A stretch of DNA of 64,000 nucleotides, from contig NZ_SKBR01000001.1 in NCBI RefSeq assembly GCF_013450295.1, forward strand, positions 438,001-502,000, given 5' to 3'. This document shows, piece after piece, positions 17,384 through 25,818 of the stretch. The translations under genes and the position numbers were made by a program. This DNA comes from Streptomyces sp. AJS327 (GTDB taxonomy: Bacteria > Actinomycetota > Actinomycetes > Streptomycetales > Streptomycetaceae). A model generated the notes under the pieces. That model did no database searches. It saw only the letters and a list, made by a program, of their open reading frames with translations, and was not told the DNA's origin. How positions within the stretch are numbered: the first letter of the stretch is position 1; each line of letters opens with the position of its first letter.

Positions 17384-19048
17384 TCACATCCGGAACACGC
17401 CGAAGCCGGGCGCGGACGGATCGCGCCGCGGGAGCGGCGCGTTGGCGCAGGCGGTGAGGGCCAGCCCCAGCACCGTCCGGGTCTCCATCGGGTCGATCAC
17501 GCCGTCGTCCCAGAGCCGGGCACTGGCGTAGTAGGCGTTGCCCTGTTCCTCGTACTGCGCCCGCACCGGAGCGCGGAACGCCTCCTCGTCCTCCGCGCTC
17601 CACTCCTCGCCGCGCGCCTCCAACTGGTCCCGCTTGACGGTGGCCAGGACCGAGGCGGCCTGCTCGCCGCCCATCACGGAGATCTTCGCGTTCGGCCACA
17701 TCCACAGGAAGCGGGGGCTGTAGGCCCGGCCGCACATCGAGTAGTTGCCCGCTCCGTACGAGCCGCCGATCACGACGGTCAGTTTCGGGACCCGTGCGCA
17801 GGCGACGGCGGTGACCATCTTGGCGCCGTGCTTGGCGATACCGCCCGCCTCGTAGTCCCTGCCGACCATGAAGCCGGAGATGTTCTGGAGGAAGAGCAGG
17901 GGGATACCGCGTTGCTCGCACAGCTCGACGAAGTGCGCGCCCTTCTGCGCCGACTCGGCGAACAGGATCCCGTTGTTGGCCACCACACCCACCGGGTGGC
18001 CGTGGATCGCGGCGAAGCCGGTGACCAGGGTGGTGCCGTACTCCGCCTTGAACTCGTGGAACCGGGAGCCGTCCACCACGCGGGCGATGACCTCGCGGAC
18101 GTCGTACGGGGTGCGGGAGTCGGCGGGGACGGCGGAATAGAGCGTGGCCGGATCGACGGCCGGTTCCTCGACCGGCCGCACCTCCCACGGCAGTTCGGAC
18201 GGGCCGGGGGAGCCGGGGAGGGTGGAGACGATCTGCCGCACCAGCCGCAGGGCGTGCGCGTCGTCCTCCGCGAGGTGGTCGGTGACCCCGGAGATCCGGG
18301 AGTGCACCTCGCCGCCGCCCAGCTCCTCCGCGGTGACGACCTCCCCGGTGGCGGCCTTCACCAGCGGGGGTCCCCCCAGGAAGATGGTGCCCTGCTCGCG
18401 GACGATCACCGCCTCGTCGCTCATCGCCGGGACGTAGGCGCCTCCGGCGGTGCAGGAGCCGAGCACCGCCGCGATCTGTGGAATCCCGGCGCCGGACATC
18501 CGCGCCTGGTTGTAGAAGATCCGCCCGAAGTGCTCGCGATCCGGGAAGACCTCGTCCTGCATCGGGAGGAAGGCGCCGCCGGAGTCCACGAGATAGACGC
18601 AGGGCAGCCGGTTCTCCGCCGCGATCTCCTGGGCGCGCAGATGCTTCTTGACCGTCATCGGGTAGTAGGTGCCGCCCTTGACGGTGGCGTCGTTGGCCAC
18701 CACCAGCACCTCACGGCCGGAGACCCGGCCGATCCCGGCGATCACCCCGGCGGCGGGGGCCGCGCCCCCGTACATCCCCTCGGCCGCGAGGGGGCACAGC
18801 TCCAGGAAGGGGGAGCCCGGGTCGAGCAGGGTGTCCACCCGCTCCCGGGGCAGTAGCTTGCCGCGCGCGGTGTGCCGTTCCCGGGCCCGCTCGCCGCCGC
18901 CCAGCCGGGCCCGCGCGAGCTTCTCGCGCAGGGTGGCCACCAGCTCGCGGTGTGCGGTCTCGTTCGCCCGGGCGGCCTCGGACGCCGGATCGACCGCGCT
19001 GCTCAGCACCGGCCCTCCGCGCTCCAGCGCCACGGTCCGTTCCGCCAT
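17384..19048 (-). CDS. Carboxyltransferase beta subunit, probably methylcrotonyl-CoA carboxylase
   Basis: Transfers carboxyl from biotin to the acyl-CoA. It is 554 aa with two crotonase-like carboxyltransferase lobes (about 30-270 and 290-520). The phrases [37 protein letters not shown] and [20 protein letters not shown] are characteristic of MccB rather than AccB/PccB proteins. It is the first gene of the minus-strand operon. The GTG at 19054 and the ATG at 19048 are both possible starts. I prefer the ATG because the AAGGGGG site is too close to the GTG. The promoter region is shared with the divergent TetR gene. Confidence 0.88.
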   Translation of the reverse strand: MAERTVALERGGPVLSSAVDPASEAARANETAHRELVATLREKLARARLGGGERARERHTARGKLLPRERVDTLLDPGSPFLELCPLAAEGMYGGAAPAAGVIAGIGRVSGREVLVVANDATVKGGTYYPMTVKKHLRAQEIAAENRLPCVYLVDSGGAFLPMQDEVFPDREHFGRIFYNQARMSGAGIPQIAAVLGSCTAGGAYVPAMSDEAVIVREQGTIFLGGPPLVKAATGEVVTAEELGGGEVHSRISGVTDHLAEDDAHALRLVRQIVSTLPGSPGPSELPWEVRPVEEPAVDPATLYSAVPADSRTPYDVREVIARVVDGSRFHEFKAEYGTTLVTGFAAIHGHPVGVVANNGILFAESAQKGAHFVELCEQRGIPLLFLQNISGFMVGRDYEAGGIAKHGAKMVTAVACARVPKLTVVIGGSYGAGNYSMCGRAYSPRFLWMWPNAKISVMGGEQAASVLATVKRDQLEARGEEWSAEDEEAFRAPVRAQYEEQGNAYYASARLWDDGVIDPMETRTVLGLALTACANAPLPRRDPSAPGFGVFRM

Positions 19049-19100
19049 CTCCACACGCCCCCTTACCCACTGACCACGACCTGACCACGGCAGTTAGTGG

Positions 19101-19129
19101 ACGTTAACCACCGGCCAGCAGGTTAACGT
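19101..19129. promoter_or_regulatory. Inverted-repeat operator between carboxylase operon and tetR
   Basis: ACGTTAACC and GGTTAACGT are exact inverted 9-mers separated by 11 bp. A further half-site, CATTAACG, follows at 19131-19138. The location in a 111-bp divergent spacer next to a TetR gene makes this the likely site of autoregulation and operon repression. Confidence 0.7.
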
Positions 19130-19151
19130 TCATTAACGCCCCTGTCTACAA
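19123..19151 (+). promoter_or_regulatory. Promoter giving a leaderless tetR mRNA
   Basis: A TTAACG -35 at 19123-19128, a 17-bp spacer and a TACAAT -10 at 19146-19151 place the start of transcription at or next to the A of ATG 19160. The -35 overlaps the inverted-repeat operator. Confidence 0.55.
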
Positions 19152-19159
19152 TGGTGGGC

Positions 19160-19828
19160 ATGCGCACCCATCCCCCCGTGCACCCTCCCGGGTCCAGCCG
19201 CCGCGAGCAGATCCTCCGTGAGGCCGCCCGCCTCTTCGCCGAGCGCGGCTTCCACGGCGTGGGGGTGGACGAGATAGGGGCGGCCGTCGGCATCAGCGGC
19301 CCCGGCCTCTACCGGCACTTCGCCGGGAAGGACGCGATGCTGGCCGAGTTGCTGGTCGGCATCAGCGAGCGGCTCCAGCGCGGCGGCCGGGAGCGGATGG
19401 AGGCGGCCGTCGCGGACGGCCTGGATCCGGAGGCCACCCTGGACTCCCTGATCCGCGGCCATATCGACTTCGCTCTCGACGACCGCTTCCTCATCACCCT
19501 GCACGACCGCGAGCTGGACCGGCTCCGCGAGAGCGACCGGCGGCGGGTCCGGCAGCTCCAGCGGCAGTACGTCGAGTTGTGGGTGGACGCGGTGCGGGCA
19601 CTGTATCCGGGGCTGACCGAGCTGGAGGCGCGGGTCTCGGTGCACACCGTCTTCGGGCTGCTGAACTCCACGCCGCACCTGAGCGGCGCCTCCGCGCTGC
19701 CCGGCCGGGCCACCATGGCCGCTCTGCTGCACCGGCTCGCGCGGGGGGCGCTCGCCGCCGCCGCGCCCGCCCAGGCCGCCGACGCTCCTTCCGTCGATCC
19801 CGGGGGCGGCGCTCCGGCCTCCTCCTGA
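19160..19828 (+). CDS. TetR/AcrR-family regulator of the acyl-CoA operon
   Basis: A DNA-binding repressor of 222 aa. The N-terminal helix-turn-helix (REQILREAARLFAERGFHG, then VGVDEIGAAVGISGPGLYRHF) covers about 15-60, and the remainder is the ligand-binding helical domain with an Ala/Pro-rich tail. The ATG at 19151 lies inside the -10 hexamer TACAAT, so the second in-frame ATG at 19160 is taken as a leaderless start. Divergent orientation, 111 bp from the carboxylase gene, suggests it senses an acyl-CoA intermediate of leucine breakdown; this is inferred from context only. Confidence 0.88.
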   Translation: MRTHPPVHPPGSSRREQILREAARLFAERGFHGVGVDEIGAAVGISGPGLYRHFAGKDAMLAELLVGISERLQRGGRERMEAAVADGLDPEATLDSLIRGHIDFALDDRFLITLHDRELDRLRESDRRRVRQLQRQYVELWVDAVRALYPGLTELEARVSVHTVFGLLNSTPHLSGASALPGRATMAALLHRLARGALAAAAPAQAADAPSVDPGGGAPASS

Positions 19829-20014
19829 GGGGTGCCGCCCGGTGACCGTCCGGGCTGGCTCCGCCGTCGCCCAGGCCGGTTCCGGATCCGCCGGGCCAGC
19901 CGGATCGTCCCCGCTCGCTCTCCCGTGTCCGGGTTCTCGGGCGCCGCCGTGGCGGGTGCCGATCCGGCGCTGACCCGCCGCCGGTCCGGCGTTGCTCCGT
20001 GGGTGTGACGGCTC

Positions 20015-20066
20015 TGGACAGCCCGGGTGGGCCTCGGTACCGTCGACAACTGAGCAAGCGCTTAGC
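20015..20066 (+). promoter_or_regulatory. Promoter and palindromic operator of the second acyl-CoA dehydrogenase
   Basis: TGGACA (20015-20020), a 17-bp spacer and TACCGT (20038-20043) resemble a vegetative promoter. Immediately downstream, AGCAAGCGCTTAGC (20053-20066) is a near-perfect palindrome. It resembles the CAAGnnCTTG operators of TetR-type fatty-acid and sterol regulators and differs from the TTAACG operator at 19101. Confidence 0.5.
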
Positions 20067-20088
20067 CCACGGTGACAGGAGGCGAACT

Positions 20089-21246
20089 GTGCGGCGTACG
20101 GTGTTCAACGAGGACCACGAGGCGTTCCGGACCACCCTGCGGGAGTTCATCGCGTCCGAGGTCGTCCCGCACTTCGGGGACTGGGCGCGGGAGGGCCGAG
20201 TGCCCCGGGAGTTCTACGCCCGGCTGGGCGAGTTGGGGATCTTCGGGATCCAGGTGCCGGAGGAGTACGGCGGCGCCGGGGAGTCCAGCTTCAAGTTCAA
20301 CGCGATCCTCACCGAGGAGTGCGCCCGGGCAGGGGTCAGCTTCGGCGGCTCCAGTGTGCACACCGCGCTCTGTCTGCCCTACCTCCTGGCGTACGGCACC
20401 GAGGAGCAGAAGAAGCGCTGGCTGCCGGAGTTCGTCTCGGGCCGGATGATGACGGCGATCGCCATGACCGAACCCGGTACGGGCTCCGACCTCGCCGGGA
20501 TGCGGACCACCGCCACCCTCTCCGCGGACGGCGGGCACTACGTGCTGAACGGCACGAAGACCTTCATCACCGGTGGTGCGCAGGCCGACCGGGTGCTGGT
20601 GTGCTGCCGCACCGCCCCGCCGACCCCGGAGGACCGCAGGGCGGGGATCACCATCCTGGCCGTGGACGCCCGGAGTGAGGGCTACGCCGTCGGTCGGAAG
20701 CTGGAGAAGCTGGGGCTGCGGGCCTCGGACACCGCGGAGCTGTCCTTCACCGACGTGCGGGTCCCGGTGGAGGATCGGCTGGGCGAGGAGGGGCTGGCCT
20801 TCGGCTATCTGACGCACAACCTGCCGCAGGAGCGGCTGGGCATCGCCGTCTCCGCGTACGCGCAGTCGGCCGCCGCGGTGCGCTTCGCGCACGAGTACGT
20901 CCGGGAGCGGACCGTCTTCGGTAAGGAGGTCGCCTCCTTCCAGAACACCAAGTTCGTCCTGGCGGACTGCAAGGCGGACGTGGACGCGATGCAGGCGGTC
21001 GTCGACCGCGCGCTCGACGCCCACGACGCGGGGGAGCTGACCGCCGCCGACGCCGCCTCGGCGAAGCTGTTCACCACCGAACTGGCCGCCAGGGTCATCG
21101 ACCGCTGCCTCCAACTGCACGGCGGCTACGGCTACATGCTGGAGTACCCGATCGCCGGGCTGTACGCGGACACCCGGGTCACCCGGATCTACGGCGGCAC
21201 CAGCGAGGTCATGCGGTCGATCATCGCGAAGTCGATGGGCCTGTGA
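20089..21246 (+). CDS. Acyl-CoA dehydrogenase with isovaleryl/long-chain-type active site
   Basis: FAD enzyme of 385 aa. GTG 20089 has a near-ideal AGGAGG 6 nt upstream, while frames further up lack coding bias. Signatures are MTEPGTGSDLAGMRT, KTFITGG and LQLHGGYGYMLEYPIA. The C-terminal base position of medium-chain enzymes is Gly369 (IYGGTSE). A glutamate is present in helix G (Glu248 in PQERLGIA), where isovaleryl-CoA and long-chain enzymes place theirs. It therefore probably works on branched or longer acyl-CoA. It is transcribed alone, between the tetR gene and tesB, under a different operator from the carboxylase operon. Confidence 0.88.
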   Translation: MRRTVFNEDHEAFRTTLREFIASEVVPHFGDWAREGRVPREFYARLGELGIFGIQVPEEYGGAGESSFKFNAILTEECARAGVSFGGSSVHTALCLPYLLAYGTEEQKKRWLPEFVSGRMMTAIAMTEPGTGSDLAGMRTTATLSADGGHYVLNGTKTFITGGAQADRVLVCCRTAPPTPEDRRAGITILAVDARSEGYAVGRKLEKLGLRASDTAELSFTDVRVPVEDRLGEEGLAFGYLTHNLPQERLGIAVSAYAQSAAAVRFAHEYVRERTVFGKEVASFQNTKFVLADCKADVDAMQAVVDRALDAHDAGELTAADAASAKLFTTELAARVIDRCLQLHGGYGYMLEYPIAGLYADTRVTRIYGGTSEVMRSIIAKSMGL

Positions 21247-21391
21247 GCGCGCGGGCCGTGGGCGCGGTGACGGAGGCGGTGGTGCGCGGCCGCGCTGTCG
21301 GACGGGCGGGTGGCCGGTGTGACGCGGTCGTCGCCCCGGCAGTGGCACGGGACGCGAGCCCAGGTGCCCTTCGCCGGGCAGAATCGCGTGC

Positions 21392-22279
21392 ATGAACCAA
21401 GAACTGTCCTCGCTGCTCGACCTGCTGGACCTGGAACGGATCGAGCGGGACATCTTCCGGGGACGCAGCCGTGCGTCCGTGGTGCCCAGGGTCTTCGGCG
21501 GCCAGGTGGCAGCGCAGGCGCTGGTGGCGGCGTGCCGCACGGTGCCGGAGGGGCGGCTGCCGCACTCGCTGCACGCGTACTTCCTGCGCCCGGGGGACGC
21601 CGGGGCCCCGATCGTCTACACCGTCGACCGGATCCGGGACGGCCGCTCCTTCACCACCCGGCGGGTGGTCGCGGTGCAGCATGGAGCGCCGATCTTCCAC
21701 CTCTCCGCCTCCTTCCAGAGTGCCGAGGAGGGGCTGGAGCACCAGGAGCCGATGCCGGCGGCGCCGGACCCGGAGACGCTGCCCACCTCCGAGGCGACCC
21801 TCGACCGCTACGCCCACCTCTTCCACGATCCGGGAGTGGCGCGGCGGCTGCGGGAGGCGCGGGGCGCGGTGGACCTGCGGTACGTCGAGGCGCCGCCGTT
21901 CGCCAGCAAGGGCGAGCCACGCGAGGCGCGTTCGCAGGTCTGGTTCCGCACCAACGGGAAGCTGGACGGCGAGCGGGACGACCCGATGCTGCATCTCTGC
22001 CTCGCCACGTACGTCTCGGACATGACGCTGCTCGACTCCGTGCTGCTGGCGCATGGCAGGGGCGGCTGGACGGTGGGGGACGTGGTGGGCGCGAGCCTGG
22101 ATCACGCCATGTGGTTCCACCGGCCGATCCGCGCGGATGAGTGGCTGCTCTACGACCAGGAGAGTGCGACCTCGCAGGGCGGCCGGGGGCTCGCCCAGGG
22201 CCGGATCTACACCAGGGAGGGCGAGTTGGCGATCACGGTCATCCAGGAGGGCGTCGTACGGGTGCCGCGCGGGAGCTGA
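21392..22279 (+). CDS. tesB: Acyl-CoA thioesterase II
   Basis: Hydrolyses medium- and long-chain acyl-CoA, releasing free acid and CoA. It is 295 aa with a double-hotdog fold: the N-terminal half has RVFGGQVAAQALVAA and HSLHAYFLRPGD, and the C-terminal half has SLDHAMWFHRP, containing the conserved Asp, and DEWLLYDQESATSQGGRGLAQG. No ribosome-binding site precedes the ATG. A CAGAAT hexamer ends 7 nt upstream, so the message may be leaderless. Its position after the acyl-CoA dehydrogenase suggests a role in CoA recycling during acyl-CoA catabolism. Confidence 0.93.
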   Translation: MNQELSSLLDLLDLERIERDIFRGRSRASVVPRVFGGQVAAQALVAACRTVPEGRLPHSLHAYFLRPGDAGAPIVYTVDRIRDGRSFTTRRVVAVQHGAPIFHLSASFQSAEEGLEHQEPMPAAPDPETLPTSEATLDRYAHLFHDPGVARRLREARGAVDLRYVEAPPFASKGEPREARSQVWFRTNGKLDGERDDPMLHLCLATYVSDMTLLDSVLLAHGRGGWTVGDVVGASLDHAMWFHRPIRADEWLLYDQESATSQGGRGLAQGRIYTREGELAITVIQEGVVRVPRGS

Positions 22280-22414
22280 TGGCGCGTCCCCGTACCCCGT
22301 ATCGCTGTGGCTCCCGTATCCCCTGTCCCCGTCTCCGGGTATCGGTGTGTGGCGGCGGGGCGCGTGGCGGCGGGCGGCCTCGGACGCGTCAGCCCGGCCG
22401 CCGTGTGGGGGCGG

Positions 22415-23224
22415 TCAGGCGTCGAGCCCCGCCGCGTGCAGTACGTAGGCGGTCATCGGCTCGTAGTAGCGCGGGTTGACCACGTGGTCGTCCAGCGGGA
22501 CCACCACCGCCAGTGTGCCCTCGGCCTCGCCCAGGAAGAGCGCGGGGTCGTTGCAGTCGGCGAAGCCGACCGCCTCGATCCCGCGCTGGCCCGCGCGCCC
22601 CGCCCAGCCGTGGTCGGCCACCACCAGGTCGGGCGGGGGCTCGCCCTCCCGGTCCAGCGCGTCCAGCACGGTGTTCATCGGCTCCGGGGAGTGGGTGTGC
22701 CAGAGCGTCGCGCCGCCCTCGTGCACCGCGACCCCGGTGAACTGGACGATCACGCCCGGGTCGCCGGAGAGTCCGAGCGGCACCCGGACGATGTCGCAGC
22801 CCGCGGCGCTCAGCGCCATCGCGAACGCGCCGTGCATGTCGAGCAGCGCGCCGGGGTGGCCGGTGGCGAGCAGTACCCGCTGGCGCCCCTCGGCCGCCTT
22901 GCGCAGCTCTGCCGCGGCGCGGTCCAGCGCGGCGACGGTCAACTCGGGGTCGATGGTGTCCTGTCCGGAGCGGTGGCCGGGGTCGTCGACGACGCCGCAC
23001 CGCTCGGCCATCACCGCCAGCACGTCCTGTTCGTCCGCCCAGCGGTCGCCCAGCTCCAGCCCGAGCCAGTAGTGCCGGTCGCCGTTGGCGAGCTTGCGGT
23101 AGTGGGCGAGGTTGTTCTCCCGCGGGGTGGCGACCTCGCCCGCGATGCGGGTCCGGACGAGGTGTTCGACCAGCTCGGCACGGCTGGGGGCCGCGGGGAG
23201 CCGATGAGGCAAGGGCAGTGACAT
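22415..23224 (-). CDS. Conserved actinobacterial phosphatase-like protein
   Basis: A soluble 269-aa protein of a family usually annotated simply as phosphatase in Streptomyces. The conserved blocks are GEVATPRENNLAHYRKLANG, DRHYWLGLELGDRW, LATGHPGALLDMH, DLVVADHGWAGRAGQ and DDHVVNPRYYEPMTAYV. The paired His and Asp residues (ATGHPG, ADHGWAG) could bind metal or phosphate. The actual substrate is unknown. The ATG lacks a ribosome-binding site but a GACAAT hexamer ends 6 nt upstream on the minus strand, suggesting a leaderless message. Confidence 0.7.
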   Translation of the reverse strand: MSLPLPHRLPAAPSRAELVEHLVRTRIAGEVATPRENNLAHYRKLANGDRHYWLGLELGDRWADEQDVLAVMAERCGVVDDPGHRSGQDTIDPELTVAALDRAAAELRKAAEGRQRVLLATGHPGALLDMHGAFAMALSAAGCDIVRVPLGLSGDPGVIVQFTGVAVHEGGATLWHTHSPEPMNTVLDALDREGEPPPDLVVADHGWAGRAGQRGIEAVGFADCNDPALFLGEAEGTLAVVVPLDDHVVNPRYYEPMTAYVLHAAGLDA

Positions 23225-23962
23225 GCGGCCATTGTCGCCCGTAGGGGTGGTTGATGGACGGGGAGTCCGAAAGGTGGCGATCGCCGGGGCCGGTGTCCCC
23301 GGGCCGGTTCGCCGCGCGAGGCGTGAAGTGCCCCCGGTGGCGGGCCGGTTGCTCCCGATCCGCCCGGGTCCGGTGTGCCCGGGCGGTGACCGCGTGGTTT
23401 CCGGCCGTATTCACCGTCGATACCGGGGTGGTGTTCGTGGGGTGTGAGGGAAGGGTGAAGAGCGCGTCGACGCGGAGCGCGGCTGGTGGGCGCGGCGGGC
23501 GGGAAGCGGCGCCGCGCGGGGAGTTCATTACGGAGTGATGCGTGATTACCACACATCGTTACTGAATCTGTTCGGTCGATGTGCGTCGCATGGCGGTTGT
23601 CGGCAGACTTCGGTGCGAAGTCCCGCGGGGTGGCGGTGTTGCGCCGTGGGCGGCAGAGCCGGCCTCGTGGGGGGTGCCCGCCTGTCCGCACCCGCAGACC
23701 GCCACGGCCGGGGTGCCCGGGTTATCCCACCGGGCGCCCCGGCCGCTTTGCCGACACTTCGCCGCCCTGGCTCCGGGGGCTGAGCGCCCGGGAGTTGGGG
23801 GGTGACCGGTGCCGGGTTCCGGCGGGTTCGGGGGCTCGAAGTGCGGGTTCGTCCGGTTTCGGGTTCGTCTCGTTTCGGGGTTCGTCCGGGGAGCCGGCGG
23901 CTTCCGGGGGTCCGGCGGCTTGGGGTTCGGGGGCTTGGCTCGCGGGGCGTGGGGGCGCGCTC
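23225..23962. other. Gene-free region upstream of the phosphatase-like gene
   Basis: About 740 bp. A less GC-rich patch at 23525-23590 looks like promoter DNA but leads to no convincing gene. 23815-23940 is made of irregular GGTTCG/GGTTTCG units. No RNA or mobile element is recognised. Confidence 0.5.
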
Positions 23963-24730
23963 TCAGGGGGCGGTGAGTATCCACGGGCCCTCGTCGGTCA
24001 GCGCGACGGTGTGCTCGACGTGCGCGGCCCGGCGGCCGTCCGTGGTGCGCAGGGTCCAGCCGTCCGGCGCCGTGTGGAAGGCGTCGCCTCCGCCCGCCAG
24101 CAGCATCGGCTCGATGGCGAGCGTCAGCCCCTGGCGGAGGGGGAAACCCCGGTGGGGGCGGCCCTCGTTCGGCACGTCCGGGTCCTCGTGCATCCGGCGA
24201 CCGATGCCGTGGCCGCCGAACCCGGCGGGGATGCCGTAGCCGGCCGCGCGGGTCGTCCGGCCGATCGCGTGTGAGATGTCGCCGAGTCTGCCGCCGGTGC
24301 GTGCCGCCGCGATCCCGGCCGCCAGGGCCGCCTCGGCGGTCCGCAATAGGGCGGCGTCCTCCGGGCGCGGGGTGCCGACGACGAAGCTGGTCGCGGCGTC
24401 GCCCGTCCAGCCGTCCAGGGTGGCCCCGCAGTCGACGCCGAGCAGGTCGCCGTCCCGCAGCCGGTAGCCGTCCGGGACGCCGTGCACGATCGCGTCGTTG
24501 ACGGACGTGCAGATGGTCGCCGGGAAGGGGGTGGGGGCGAAGGTGGGCCGGTACCCCAGGAAGGGGGAGCTGGCCCCGGCCTCGCGCAGGACCTCGCGGG
24601 CCACCTCGTCGAGTTCGCGGAGCGTGACGCCGACGGCGGCCACCTCCCGGGTCGCGCGCAGGATGTTCGCGACCACCCGCCCGGCCTCGCGCATCGACTC
24701 CAGCGCGGCGTCGGTCTTGATCTCCACCAT
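23963..24730 (-). CDS. map: Methionine aminopeptidase, type I
   Basis: Removes the initiator Met from nascent proteins; 255 aa. All five metal ligands are visible: Asp in GVDCGATLDGW, Asp in TGDAATSF, His in GGHGIGRRMHEDP, Glu in AIEPMLLAGG and Glu in AHVEHTVALT. The TICTSVNDAIVHGVPD block carries the substrate histidine. The ATG has GGAGGGG 6 nt upstream. Streptomyces usually has more than one map. This copy is not in the ribosomal-protein cluster and is divergent from an XRE-type regulator, so it is likely an accessory, regulated isoform. Confidence 0.94.
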   Translation of the reverse strand: MVEIKTDAALESMREAGRVVANILRATREVAAVGVTLRELDEVAREVLREAGASSPFLGYRPTFAPTPFPATICTSVNDAIVHGVPDGYRLRDGDLLGVDCGATLDGWTGDAATSFVVGTPRPEDAALLRTAEAALAAGIAAARTGGRLGDISHAIGRTTRAAGYGIPAGFGGHGIGRRMHEDPDVPNEGRPHRGFPLRQGLTLAIEPMLLAGGGDAFHTAPDGWTLRTTDGRRAAHVEHTVALTDEGPWILTAP

Positions 24731-24755
24731 CGTTTCCCCTCCGGTTTCGCGGTAT

Positions 24756-24795
24756 CCAATTCTTATACCGCCAATTCTTATACCGGCATTAGTAT
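24756..24795. promoter_or_regulatory. Tandem 15-bp repeats and promoter in the map/XRE spacer
   Basis: CCAATTCTTATACCG is repeated exactly at 24756-24770 and 24771-24785, an AT-rich island in GC-rich DNA. The reverse complements contain TATAAG/TAAGAAT, usable as -10 for map. On the plus strand TAGTAT (24790-24795) ends 6 nt before the XRE gene ATG. The repeats are likely operators of the adjacent regulator. Confidence 0.65.
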
Positions 24796-24801
24796 CACGG
24801 C

Positions 24802-25086
24802 ATGGTTCGCAACCCCCTCACCCCCCTGGAACGCGAGCGGGGGCGCCAGTTGGGCGTCCTGCTCCGTACCGCGCGCGGCACCCGGACGATGGCCGAGGTG
24901 GCGGCCCAGGCCGGGATCTCCGCCGAGACGCTGCGAAAGATCGAGACCGGCCGGGCGCCGACACCCGCCTTCTTCACCATCGCCGCCCTGGCCGCCGTGC
25001 TCGGTCTGGAGCTGGGTGAGGTGGCGGCACGCTGTACCGCCGAGGAGGCCGAAGCGCTGCCCGACGGGTCCGGGGCGGCCGCCTGA
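24802..25086 (+). CDS. XRE-family helix-turn-helix regulator
   Basis: A small DNA-binding protein of 94 aa. The XRE/Cro domain occupies about residues 10-75: LGVLLRTARGTRTMAEVAAQ, then AGISAETLRKIETGRAP, with the recognition helix SAETLRKIE and the stabilising LAAVLGLELGEV helix. The short acidic tail has no other domain. With no ribosome-binding site and a -10 hexamer ending 6 nt before the ATG, the message is probably leaderless. The tandem repeats between it and map suggest it regulates itself and map. Confidence 0.88.
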   Translation: MVRNPLTPLERERGRQLGVLLRTARGTRTMAEVAAQAGISAETLRKIETGRAPTPAFFTIAALAAVLGLELGEVAARCTAEEAEALPDGSGAAA

Positions 25087-25818
25087 ACACCCGGCCGCCG
25101 ACTGTGCGGCGGCGGCCCGGCGCGTACGGCCGCTGAGGCGGACCCACGACGACCGGTGGCACCGGGACCTCGAACTCGGGGCACCCGGACGGCCGACGGC
25201 GCGGGCCCTGCCGACGGGCCGCGCGGGTGGGTGTACGGGGGGCGCGGGCCGGTGAACGGGCCCGCGTCGCGCCGCCGCTGAGCGCCCCACCGCGCCCCGC
25301 TCCCGGGGTGCCCGCGACCCTGGGCTCCGGACGCGCCCCCGGCCGCCCGTGCGCGGTGGCCCCCGCGAGCGCACGCTGGGGGGCGGGCGCACACTGGTCT
25401 GGGCGGGCGCGCCCCCACCGAACGGGCCCCGAAGCCCCGAAGGCGCGGCCCCGAAGCCCCGAAGACCCCGAGGCCGCCGGAAGCTTCCGAAAGCCTCCGA
25501 AGGAGCGGACGCCCCGGCGTCCCCGAGCCCCCGGCGTCCCGGGGGGCCCAGCGGCGTGGGAGTCCCCGAGGGGTGGCTCCGGGCTCGCCGAGCGGGGACG
25601 GGTCAGCTCGCCGATCGGGGAGTTGGCCGGACTGGTGGGCTGGTGGTCCGGCCGCCGGACGGGCGGGGATCGGCCCGTGGCGCGAGGGTCCCAACGGGGT
25701 CCGGTCGGGGTGTGGGGTGGCGGGTTGGTGGCGCGGGGGCGCGGCGGGATGAAAACCCCACCCCCGGGTGTTGCCGCCTGACGGCAGAACGAGCGGCAGT
25801 GACCGGGAAGGACGTGGC
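25087..25818. other. Gene-free GC-rich region before the ABC exporter
   Basis: About 730 bp with no gene. It includes an 18-bp direct repeat (GGCCCCGAAGCCCCGAAG at 25425-25442 and 25447-25464) and related CCCCGAAG units to 25510. I see no promoter hexamers with confidence. Confidence 0.5.

Noticed and set aside
15265..17457. A 730-codon plus-strand frame across the carboxylase alpha gene
   Set aside because: It is the shadow of a gene with clear biotin carboxylase motifs on the minus strand.
19151..19159. ATG at 19151 as the tetR start
   Set aside because: It lies inside the predicted -10 hexamer TACAAT, and the ATG at 19160 fits a leaderless message.
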